64,000 nt of DNA, taken from Synechococcus sp. CCY 9618 (GTDB taxonomy: Bacteria; Cyanobacteriota; Cyanobacteriia; PCC-6307; Cyanobiaceae). A model generated the notes under the pieces. It made no database searches. It was not told where the DNA came from and saw nothing but the letters and a program-made list of their open reading frames with translations. The translations under genes and the position numbers were made by a program. Positions 55,745 through 64,000 of the stretch are shown one piece after another. The DNA lies in NCBI RefSeq assembly GCF_019038415.1, contig NZ_JAFKRG010000011.1:54020-118019 (forward strand). The letters are read 5' to 3'. Each line of letters begins with the position of its first letter. Within the stretch, counting starts at the first letter, position 1.

Positions 55745-56904
55745 CGCAGTTCGCTGCGGATCCGGTTCATCGCCGATTCGATCACCACATGCATGTCCAT
55801 GTACTTGTATTCGGAGAGACGTCCGCCGAAAATCACGTTCTCCGTTGCCTGGGCTCGCGCCTGGTACTGGCGATAGATGGCTTGATTGCGCAGGTCGTTG
55901 ACCGGGTAGTAGGGAATGGCCTCACCGGTGCAGGCTTTCGGGTACTCCCTGGTGATCACTGTGACATCGGAGGATGAACCTTCGAAGTGCTTGTGCTCGA
56001 TGATGCGCGTGAAGGGTTCACTGGTATCGCAGTAGTTGATCACCGCATTCCCCTGGAAATTCTCGATGTCCAGCACCTCGTTGTGGAAATCGAGAGAGCG
56101 ATACTCCAGACGGCCGAAGCTGTAGTCGAAATACTGATCGATGCAGCCGGTGTAGACCACCTTCCCGGCCAGGCCAGAGAGCTGGGACCGGTTGTCGAAA
56201 AAATCGACATTCAACCGTACTTCGATGCCTTCAAGCATCGCTTCGAACAGGGCTGTATAGCCTCCGATGGGAATACCCTGATAGCGATCCGTGAAGTAGT
56301 TGTTGTTGTAGGTGAAGCGCAATGGCAGGCGCTTGATGATGAAGGCTGGTAACTCCCGAGGATTCTTGCCCCATTGTTTTCGGGTGTAGTCACGGATCAG
56401 GGTGTCGTAAATGTCTTGTCCCACCAGGGAAAGGGCCTGTTCCTCCAGATTGGCTGGTTCACCGAGAAAACGCTGGGATTCAATCTTCTGACGAGCTTCT
56501 GACGGGGTGCGTGTTCGCCAGAGCTCATAGAACGTGTTCATGTTGAAGGGAAGGGAATAAAGCCTGTCCCCGGAGATGGCCTTGGGCGAGTTGACGTAGT
56601 TATTGAACTCTGCAAACCGATGAACAAAGCTCCAGACGGCTTTGTTGCTGGTGTGAAAGATATGGGCGCCGTAGCGATGGACGTTGATCCCAGCAAGATT
56701 CTCGGTATAGCAATTCCCGCCGATGTGCGGCCTGCGGTCGAGGATGAGGCAGCGCTTGCCTGCATCGGTGGCCAGGCGGGCAAAGGTGGCTCCGAACAGC
56801 CCGCAGCCCACGATCAGGTAGTCGTAGCCAAGGACCTCCTGCCGGCTGGCGGTGCTGGGTATGGCGGCCATCCTGAGGCCGCCAGCTGAACCGTCATCCG
56901 TCAT
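55729..56904 (-). CDS. glf: UDP-galactopyranose mutase
   Basis: A 391-residue flavoenzyme converting UDP-galactopyranose to UDP-galactofuranose. FAD motif [20 protein letters not shown], then [35 protein letters not shown], and the Arg-containing [16 protein letters not shown]. Near the C-terminus, [20 protein letters not shown] closes the FAD site. Visibly less GC-rich than the flanking genes, with more A/T-ending codons, which suggests acquisition. It would draw on GalE product and provide galactofuranose for the polysaccharide. The start is ATG 56904, or 56871 for a shorter form. Confidence 0.95.
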   Translation of the reverse strand: MTDDGSAGGLRMAAIPSTASRQEVLGYDYLIVGCGLFGATFARLATDAGKRCLILDRRPHIGGNCYTENLAGINVHRYGAHIFHTSNKAVWSFVHRFAEFNNYVNSPKAISGDRLYSLPFNMNTFYELWRTRTPSEARQKIESQRFLGEPANLEEQALSLVGQDIYDTLIRDYTRKQWGKNPRELPAFIIKRLPLRFTYNNNYFTDRYQGIPIGGYTALFEAMLEGIEVRLNVDFFDNRSQLSGLAGKVVYTGCIDQYFDYSFGRLEYRSLDFHNEVLDIENFQGNAVINYCDTSEPFTRIIEHKHFEGSSSDVTVITREYPKACTGEAIPYYPVNDLRNQAIYRQYQARAQATENVIFGGRLSEYKYMDMHVVIESAMNRIRSELRQASA

Positions 56905-56981
56905 GGGAAGTCAGGCGCACGGCGAGGACGCTTGGAGTGAATGGCTGGCACAGGCAGAAATCCTGGAAAAATGATGACCCC

Positions 56982-58103
56982 TCAGTCGAAGCTCTTCAGG
57001 TCAACGGGCAGAAGGTCTTCGATCTTTTGCTGGATTTCCTGCGGCTCCTGCATGCCATAGGTGGCGAAGATGTTGATGCCGCTGTTGGTGCATTGTTTGC
57101 AGAGATCACTGCCGTAGCGCTTGGCCTGCATCGCCTGGAAAGGGGTGTCCAGGTAGTTGGCGATCGAGGGTGCCGTTGGAGACTGGACGCAGCAGACGGA
57201 GAAATTGCCCTCATGGTCGAGGCAGACCTGGGATTCCCGCATGAAGCAGTTCTGGGAACGGTGCTCGCCGATGGCCTGCTGGACCAGCTGGGGGCTGTAG
57301 TAGATGTATTCCAGCTCCGGAGGGATCGCTTCCAGTCCATCGAACATCTTGTCGATGGGCATGTAGTAGGCGTGATAGGGGGTGAACTTCATTCCCAGCT
57401 TCTCGCAGAAATGCTTGAACAGACCGACTTCATGCTGGTTCTGTTTGTGGACCAGGTAGCGAACGTCGATATTCTTGAAGCACTCCCAGTCGCCCAGGGT
57501 CTCGGAGATACGGATCATGTTTGCCAGAACGGGCTCGATGCGACCACCCTTATGGTTGATCTGGTAAGTGCGCTGGGTGAAGCCTGAAACGGTGATCGTG
57601 AAATTCCAGAGACGCAGAGGCTTCAGCAGCGACCAGTCGTAGTCGTAATTGAGGTTGGACGAAATTCCGCAGGGGACGCCATGGCTTTCGGCGCAGGCGA
57701 TCAGCTCATGCAGCCGGGAATGAAGGGTGGGTTCCGTCCAGTTGTACAGGCCGAAGCGGCAGTTTCCATTCGTGTCTTCCTTCGCTTTCAGACAGATCTT
57801 CTCGAACAATTCGATCGGCATCTCCGTCAGCTTCTGGCCGATGCTGTTGGTGTATTCCGGCATGCCGACAGGGCAGGCCGTGCAGCGAAGATTGCAGCCG
57901 CTCACCACATCCACCCAGAATTCGATCACTTTCTGACCGGGCGGTTCAGGGGAATAGTCGGGCCAGAGAAAATTCCTGACGGCGGTTTGCACGGTGGAGG
58001 GAACAGCGCGCTTCAAAACCGTGGGTAAGGCCATCTTGATCTGTTCCCAGATGTCATGCGTTTCGGCATCGTAGCTCGGGTCTGCTGACAACGAAGTCAC
58101 CAT
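56982..58103 (-). CDS. Radical SAM protein with SPASM-like C-terminal cysteines
   Basis: A 373-residue radical SAM protein. The [4Fe-4S] site is DVVSGCNLRCTACPVG (C-x3-C-x2-C). The C-terminal part has a cysteine-rich region (CFMRESQVCLDHEGNFSVCC and later CKQCTNSG), as in SPASM-type auxiliary cluster domains. The substrate is unknown; SPASM enzymes modify peptides, sugars or tRNA. It lies between glf and a putative glycosyltransferase, shares their lower GC, and may act on a sugar or protein of the same pathway. The ATG at 58103 is used because the longer frame overlaps the upstream gene. Confidence 0.85.
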   Translation of the reverse strand: MVTSLSADPSYDAETHDIWEQIKMALPTVLKRAVPSTVQTAVRNFLWPDYSPEPPGQKVIEFWVDVVSGCNLRCTACPVGMPEYTNSIGQKLTEMPIELFEKICLKAKEDTNGNCRFGLYNWTEPTLHSRLHELIACAESHGVPCGISSNLNYDYDWSLLKPLRLWNFTITVSGFTQRTYQINHKGGRIEPVLANMIRISETLGDWECFKNIDVRYLVHKQNQHEVGLFKHFCEKLGMKFTPYHAYYMPIDKMFDGLEAIPPELEYIYYSPQLVQQAIGEHRSQNCFMRESQVCLDHEGNFSVCCVQSPTAPSIANYLDTPFQAMQAKRYGSDLCKQCTNSGINIFATYGMQEPQEIQQKIEDLLPVDLKSFD

Positions 58104-58174
58104 GGTTGTTCCCCCAGATGCACAGGGGGATGGGACGTGCGCTGAGGGAACGCGGCTGCTGGTCTGGGGCTTTT

Positions 58175-59206
58175 CTATCTCGTCCGCCGGGCCGTGCCAT
58201 GCAGGATCCGTCCGACCCCCTGCAGGGTCCGCTGGCGGCGGCGCAGCCAGCAGCTGATGGGCGGAGGTGCCAGCCACCGGGCGGCACGCTGCAGCCGGCG
58301 GTTCCAGACCACCTGAAGATGCTGGGCCAGCATCGCTCGCCGGCAGGCGGCCAGCCGGGCGGCCGAGGGGTCACCGCAGGGCGGCAGTTCCAGTTGCTGG
58401 GCCAGCCGTTCGGTGGCCTGGCGCCAGTGGCTGGTGGCGGCGTTGCGGATCTGGGCGCATTCCCGGATGGAGCGGACGCTGAGCAGCGTGTCCGGCCCGA
58501 AGGTCTCCACCTCCCGGACACCGGGAAGCCCGAGGGGATTGGTCCCCCGCTCGCTGATCACCAGGCATCCATGCAGGGGCGCCTGCCACATGCGGCCGGA
58601 GAGGGTGGTGCCCCGCTGATAGGGGTACATGAGTCCGTAGCAGCACCAGCTGCGAGCCAGCAGCCGGTTCGCCTCCAGGTAACTGAGACCCTGGGTGTGC
58701 AGGCCCAGCCGCTCCCAGTGGCGGCCGTGGACCTGGATCAGGTCCCTGCGGGCGAGCTCGGCCAGATCCCGTTGGAAGGGGTCATCGCCGATGGGCTTGA
58801 AGTTGGCGATGTGCAGGGGCCTGGTCAGCCGCTTGCGGAAGGGCGATCGTTGCCAGAACGCCGGAATCACGGGCAGATAGCCCTCCACCCAGTGGACCCC
58901 CGGTGCCAGGGATGCCGGTCTGAACAGAGAGATCAGCCGGATCCGGCGGGCGTGGGGAAAGCATCGCCGCCAGTCCACCTGGAGTTCCTTGACGTAGTCG
59001 TAGATGTGGACGTCGCCCCGGTGCTCGCGATGGGTCTCTCCGGGATCTCCCCGCAGGATCACCAGCAGGTCGAGCGGCCTGCCGCAGGGGGGGCGACGGC
59101 GGCTGACGGTGAAACCGGTGGCCTCATAGAAGAGCGTCACATTCCAGATCACATCGAGATCCTGGAAATCGATCGACAGGATGTGGCACTGCGGGGGGAG
59201 TGGCAC
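58175..59206 (-). CDS. Putative glycosyltransferase (CgeB-like, uncertain)
   Basis: A 343-residue protein starting at a GTG. The C-terminal half contains TTLSGRMWQAPLHGCLVISE and LPGVREVETFGPDTLL, in the position and style of the donor-binding part of CgeB-like GT-B proteins. The N-terminal half (HILSIDFQDLDVIWNVTLFY) is not diagnostic. It ends in a basic, Arg-rich tail. Together with glf and the radical SAM gene it makes a three-gene minus-strand island. Confidence 0.55.
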   Translation of the reverse strand: MPLPPQCHILSIDFQDLDVIWNVTLFYEATGFTVSRRRPPCGRPLDLLVILRGDPGETHREHRGDVHIYDYVKELQVDWRRCFPHARRIRLISLFRPASLAPGVHWVEGYLPVIPAFWQRSPFRKRLTRPLHIANFKPIGDDPFQRDLAELARRDLIQVHGRHWERLGLHTQGLSYLEANRLLARSWCCYGLMYPYQRGTTLSGRMWQAPLHGCLVISERGTNPLGLPGVREVETFGPDTLLSVRSIRECAQIRNAATSHWRQATERLAQQLELPPCGDPSAARLAACRRAMLAQHLQVVWNRRLQRAARWLAPPPISCWLRRRQRTLQGVGRILHGTARRTR

Positions 59207-59211
59207 GCGAA

Positions 59212-59490
59212 CTACCAGTGGGGATCACAGGCCAGGGTCACCGTGAGCCGGCCGCCCGGGCAGGCCGGCACCGTCGCCACGCAGGCCCGCACCATGCGCC
59301 CGTTGACCTCGATCTCACAGGCGCCACAGCTGCCCCCCAGGCAGCCGGTGGGAATGGACACCGCCGCCTGCCGGGCGGCCTCCAGCCAGTCCTGCCCAGG
59401 AATGGCCGAGGTGGTCGACCCGTCCGGCCACGCGATGGTGATGGCGGGTCGGGGCCGTCCGATGAGCTGATTCCTGATGCTGGCCGGAAT
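59212..59490 (-). CDS. 2Fe-2S ferredoxin-like protein without a standard start codon
   Basis: A 92-codon frame runs from just after the cobQ TAG (in the same frame) to a TAG at 59212-59214. Its sequence is a beta-grasp 2Fe-2S domain: ITIAWPDGSTTSAIPGQDWL, cluster loop TGCLGGSCGAC (C-x4-C-x2-C), then IEVNGRMVRACVAT with the fourth Cys. The only possible starts before the fold are ATT (59490) and ATC codons; the first GTG lies too far in. It is either initiated at a non-standard codon coupled to cobQ, or made by readthrough as a CobQ-ferredoxin fusion. Confidence 0.72.
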   Translation of the reverse strand: MPASIRNQLIGRPRPAITIAWPDGSTTSAIPGQDWLEAARQAAVSIPTGCLGGSCGACEIEVNGRMVRACVATVPACPGGRLTVTLACDPHW

Positions 59491-61038
59491 CTAAGGGCTG
59501 GGTGCCGTTCCAGGGGGATCCCCGCTCAGCAGGGGCGCCAGATCGATGTGGGCTTCGAAGGCATCGGCCAGCCGATCCAGCAGGGCGTCCCGCTGACGGC
59601 CGTGGTGGGGCTGGTGCTCCTGCAGGGGCGGCAGGCCGCGGCGGCGTCGCAGCTGGTTGAGCCAGCGCCGCCGCCAGGGACCGTTCTCGAAGATCCCGTG
59701 AAGATAGGTTCCGGCCACCAGGCCTCCCCGGAGTCCAGAAGCTGCCCACCACCCCAGGCCCTCGTCGGCCGTCAGGGGGGCACAGTCTCCTCCGTTCAGC
59801 CGTTCGCTGCGGCCGTGGTGGAGCTCGAATCCTTCCACTTCCAACGGCGGGTCCGCCCCTGGGGGCCAAAGGGCCGTGCTGCGCCGTTGCCGCAGTGCCT
59901 TGGCGCCCTGGAAGACGGTGCGCAGGGGCAGCAGGCCCAGGCCCCTGGCCTCCGCCTGCCCCCCCTCCAGTCCGTCGGGGTCCAGCAGCTCCCGGCCCAG
60001 CATCTGCAGGCCGCCGCAGAGCGCGAACAGCAGGCCGCCGGCGGCCACGTAGGCCCGCAGCTCCTCCGCCATGCCGCTGGCCTGCAGGAGCGCCAGGTCC
60101 TGCAGGGTCTGCTTGCTGCCAGGCAGGATCACGGCATCGGGCTGTCCCAGCGACTCCCCTGGCCGCCGCCACTGAAGCTGCACGCTGGCCTCGGCCTCCA
60201 GGGGGTCGAGGTCGGAGAAATTGCTCAGGGAGGGCAGGCGCAGCACGGTGATGCTGAGCTCGCTGTTCCGTTTGCGCCCCCCCCTCTCCAGCAGATCCAG
60301 GGAGTCCTCGGGGGGAAACAGCTCATCGAGCCAGGGCATCACCCCCAGCACGGGCAAGCCCGTCTCCTGCTCCAACCAGCGGCGTCCTTCGTCGAACAGG
60401 GAGCGGCGGCCGCGAAAGCGGTTGATCAGCAGCCCGCCGATCAGGGGCCGCTCCACCGGCCGCAGCAGAGCGAGGGTGCCGACGATCTGGGCAAAGACCC
60501 CCCCACGCTCGATGTCCGCCACCAGCAGACAGCGGGCCCGCAGGTACTGGGCCAGCCGCAGGTTGGTGAGGTCACGGGGCTGCAGGTTCACCTCCACCGG
60601 GCTGCCCGCCCCCTCCAGCACCAGCCGACCGCCGGGGTGCGCCGCCCGCAGCGCCTCCAGACCCGACCGGATCGCCGCCCAGCCGGGCCGGAACCAGTCG
60701 CGGTAGTAGTGCTCGGCCCGGGCCGTGCCCACCGAGCGGCCCAGGTGGATCACCTCGCTGGTGCTGTCGCCCCGGGGTTTGAGCAGCACAGGATTCATCG
60801 CCACCTCCGGCTCCAGGCCCGCGGCCCAGGCCTGCAGGGCCTGGGAATAGGCCATCTCGCCGCCGTCCCGGTCGACCCAGGCGTTCAGGCTCATGTTCTG
60901 GCCCTTGAAGGGCAGGGGCTCCTCGCCCCGGCGGCGCAGCACCCGGCACAGGGCCGCCGTCATCAGCGACTTGCCGGCACCGCTGCTGGTGCCCAGCACC
61001 ATCAGCGGCCTGGGCGATGCCGGGTGGGAAGGGGTCAA
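59491..61038 (-). CDS. cobQ: Cobyric acid synthase
   Basis: A 515-residue amidotransferase that amidates four side chains of adenosylcobyrinate a,c-diamide in (pseudo)cobalamin synthesis. The N-terminal ATPase has [19 protein letters not shown] and [11 protein letters not shown]. The C-terminal GATase-1-like domain has [14 protein letters not shown], the nucleophile Cys in [12 protein letters not shown] and the His in GTYLHGIFE. The stop is TAG, directly followed in frame by the ferredoxin-like ORF. The start overlaps the stop of the small upstream gene (ATGA). Confidence 0.96.
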   Translation of the reverse strand: MTPSHPASPRPLMVLGTSSGAGKSLMTAALCRVLRRRGEEPLPFKGQNMSLNAWVDRDGGEMAYSQALQAWAAGLEPEVAMNPVLLKPRGDSTSEVIHLGRSVGTARAEHYYRDWFRPGWAAIRSGLEALRAAHPGGRLVLEGAGSPVEVNLQPRDLTNLRLAQYLRARCLLVADIERGGVFAQIVGTLALLRPVERPLIGGLLINRFRGRRSLFDEGRRWLEQETGLPVLGVMPWLDELFPPEDSLDLLERGGRKRNSELSITVLRLPSLSNFSDLDPLEAEASVQLQWRRPGESLGQPDAVILPGSKQTLQDLALLQASGMAEELRAYVAAGGLLFALCGGLQMLGRELLDPDGLEGGQAEARGLGLLPLRTVFQGAKALRQRRSTALWPPGADPPLEVEGFELHHGRSERLNGGDCAPLTADEGLGWWAASGLRGGLVAGTYLHGIFENGPWRRRWLNQLRRRRGLPPLQEHQPHHGRQRDALLDRLADAFEAHIDLAPLLSGDPPGTAPSP

Positions 61039-61406
61039 CAGCGGGGCCTGTGCCGTCGCAGACCCTCCAGGATCCGCTCCCGCCGGCCGGCCCGGGGAAT
61101 CTCGGCGGGCCAGCCCTCCAGCACCTGCCGGCCCATCGGCGTCAGCCGCACCCGCTCGGTCAGCCCCTGGCCGTCGACCTCCCGCCGCAGCACCCCGAGC
61201 CGGATCAGCCAGAGGAAATGACCCTCGGCCCGCTCGGCGCTCAGCGGCCGGAAGCTGAGACGGGTCCAGTCGCTGCGGTGGGCGAGTTCCTGACTGCTGA
61301 GGGCCTGGCTTCCCACGCCCTCGTAGAAGCCGCGCCGGAAGGGCAGGCAGCGGAGGGAGCGGGCGGCCCGGGCCAGGGAGCGCTGATCGGTGCCTGCCAT
61401 CGCCAT
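61035..61406 (-). CDS. Small conserved cyanobacterial protein (Npun_F0494-like)
   Basis: A 123-residue soluble protein, [20 protein letters not shown] at the N-terminus and [20 protein letters not shown] with [13 protein letters not shown] later, looking like a winged-helix-type fold. It resembles the cyanobacterial family I know as Npun_F0494, of unknown role; that link is from memory. The start at 61406 (or the ATG at 61400) is chosen because upstream in-frame sequence is antisense to maf. Coupled to cobQ. Confidence 0.65.
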   Translation of the reverse strand: MAMAGTDQRSLARAARSLRCLPFRRGFYEGVGSQALSSQELAHRSDWTRLSFRPLSAERAEGHFLWLIRLGVLRREVDGQGLTERVRLTPMGRQVLEGWPAEIPRAGRRERILEGLRRHRPRC

Positions 61407-61460
61407 CGATCCATTCTCGCCAATCGGAGGCCAGGCTGGTGAGGCCGCCGCCCTGTTGCC

Positions 61461-62054
61461 GTGCTGATCCTGGCCTCCGCGTCCCCGGCCCGTCGGCGGC
61501 TGCTCGAGCAGGCCGGCCTGGCCCACCGGGTGCGGGTGAGTGGGGTCGATGAGGCCGCCGTGAAGGAGACCGATCCGCGACGGCTCGTGCAACGCCTGGC
61601 CCTCCAGAAGGCGACGGTGGTGGCTGAGGCCCTGGGGGCCGAAGGACTCCAGCTGGCCTCCGGGGTGCTGGGTTGCGATTCGGTGCTGGTGGTTGGACAG
61701 GAGGTCTGCGGCAAACCTCGCGATGCCGCCGAGGCGGCGGATCGCTGGCGGCGCATGGCCGGTGGATGGGGTGATCTGCTCACGGGCCACTGCCTGGTGT
61801 CGCAGGCGGCGTTCGAAGCCGGAGCCGATCCCCGGCTGGCGGTGGTCAGCACCCGGGTTCACTTCGCTGCGCTCAGTGCGTCGGAGATTGAGGCCTACGT
61901 GGCCAGCGGTGAGCCCCTCGCCTGCGCCGGTGGCTTCGCCCTCGAAGGGCGAGGTGGTCTGCTGGTGGAGCGGATCGAGGGGTGCTTCAGCAATGTGATC
62001 GGCCTGAGCCTGCCGCTGCTGCGCCGCTGGCTGGATGCGTCTCAGCTAGTCTGA
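61461..62054 (+). CDS. maf: Maf-family nucleoside triphosphate pyrophosphatase
   Basis: A 197-residue Maf/HAM1-like pyrophosphatase that hydrolyses non-canonical or pyrimidine NTPs. It has [39 protein letters not shown] with the catalytic Asp, and the C-terminal [20 protein letters not shown] and [10 protein letters not shown]. Standard length. Divergent from the small gene at 61035. Confidence 0.95.
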   Translation: MLILASASPARRRLLEQAGLAHRVRVSGVDEAAVKETDPRRLVQRLALQKATVVAEALGAEGLQLASGVLGCDSVLVVGQEVCGKPRDAAEAADRWRRMAGGWGDLLTGHCLVSQAAFEAGADPRLAVVSTRVHFAALSASEIEAYVASGEPLACAGGFALEGRGGLLVERIEGCFSNVIGLSLPLLRRWLDASQLV

Positions 62055-62095
62055 TCCTGAGACAGCCCGAGTTGCGGGCCCAGCGCTGGATCGTC

Positions 62096-62368
62096 ATGCC
62101 CCTTCCTTCTCAAGGTCAGGCCACAGCGGGCCCCTTTCCGGTCGAGTCCGGCAGCGTCATCGACCGTCTGTCCCGCTGGTGCGCCCATGACTGCCTCCAG
62201 CAGGAGGATTCCGTGCGGGCGGCCCTTGCCACCTGCGAGGAGGCCCTCCATGCGCTGCCCGATGCAGTGGCTCCCGGCGATCAGGCGCCGTTCGATGTGG
62301 TCGCTGTCGCGACCCTGGTCTGTGCCGTTCAGTCTCAGATCAACCGATCCAGCCGGTGCACCGGCTGA
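62096..62368 (+). CDS. Small protein of unknown function
   Basis: A 90-residue soluble protein with a helical look (DRLSRWCAHDCLQQEDSVRA, DVVAVATLVCAVQSQINR). I do not recognise a domain. It follows maf by 41 bp on the same strand and ends just before the psbC terminator. The ATG at 62096 is the first plausible start; the frame is open upstream into maf. Confidence 0.55.
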   Translation: MPLPSQGQATAGPFPVESGSVIDRLSRWCAHDCLQQEDSVRAALATCEEALHALPDAVAPGDQAPFDVVAVATLVCAVQSQINRSSRCTG

Positions 62369-62379
62369 GCCGTGCCAGC

Positions 62380-62410
62380 AAAAAGCCTCCGCCGGGGGGG
62401 GGCGGAGGCT
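62380..62410 (-). terminator. Intrinsic terminator of psbC
   Basis: A 10-bp GC-rich stem (AGCCTCCGCC/GGCGGAGGCT) with a 7-nt G-rich loop, followed on the minus strand by T5. It lies about 50 bp after the psbC stop. On the plus strand it lacks a U-tract but could still slow transcription from maf. Confidence 0.85.
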
Positions 62411-62461
62411 GACGAAAACTGGCGATCGGAAAGGAGCCGAAGCTCAGTTCCAACGGCGCGA

Positions 62462-64000
<1,539 letters not shown>

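Overview
The window is a GC-rich cyanobacterial chromosome segment, most like a Synechococcus/Cyanobium-type picocyanobacterium. The evidence is psbD/psbC with their classic 17-bp overlap at the right end, a ZipN/Ftn2 (ARC6-like) division gene, the compact run zipN-ffh-rpsP-phoH, a cyanoexosortase, and repeated HIP1 (GCGATCGC) sites. No rRNA, tRNA, insertion sequence, prophage or CRISPR array was recognised.

Region 1 (about 1-43300) is a very large extracellular polysaccharide locus. It opens with a Wza-like export protein, partial at the left edge. Divergent from it is a Wzc-like co-polymerase/BY-kinase, followed by a convergent CX5R phosphatase. Then come a cyanoexosortase with its partner protein and a membrane CapD-type dehydratase. 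Next are a WecA/MraY-type initiating sugar-phosphate transferase, an atypical SDR, a DUF218-like protein, a carbamoyltransferase, AsnB, a CDP-paratose-2-epimerase-like SDR and a Wzy-like polymerase. About sixteen glycosyltransferase genes (GT2, GT4, GT8 and fused forms) are interleaved with these. The block ends with an AsnB-like protein lacking the glutaminase Cys, an MsbA/PglK-like ABC transporter, a secreted protein of unknown function, and galE, fcl and gmd for UDP-galactose and GDP-fucose supply. Most genes are on the minus strand, and many are joined by ATGA, GTGA or TGATG stop-start overlaps. No Wzx-type flippase is visible.

Region 2 (43500-54450) is mostly core: a BI-1/YccA membrane protein, phoH, rpsP, ffh, zipN, pdhA, a putative glycosyltransferase preceded by a ladder of tiny coupled ORFs, a group 2 sigma-70 factor, and the bifunctional NAD(P)HX repair enzyme.

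Region 3 (54500-64000) holds mnmA, then a small accessory island (glf for UDP-galactofuranose, a radical SAM protein, a CgeB-like putative glycosyltransferase). It ends with a 2Fe-2S ferredoxin-like ORF, cobQ, a small cyanobacterial protein, maf, an unknown small protein, and psbC/psbD.

The most notable signals are four. A glycosyltransferase reading frame breaks at a G7 tract (28094-28100), where a -1 shift restores a coding-like tail. A ferredoxin ORF has no ATG/GTG/TTG start and sits in frame directly after the cobQ TAG. PhoH coding extends upstream of any standard start to a CTG overlapping the rpsP stop. Three TGATG-linked mini-ORFs lie in front of the gene at 50710.
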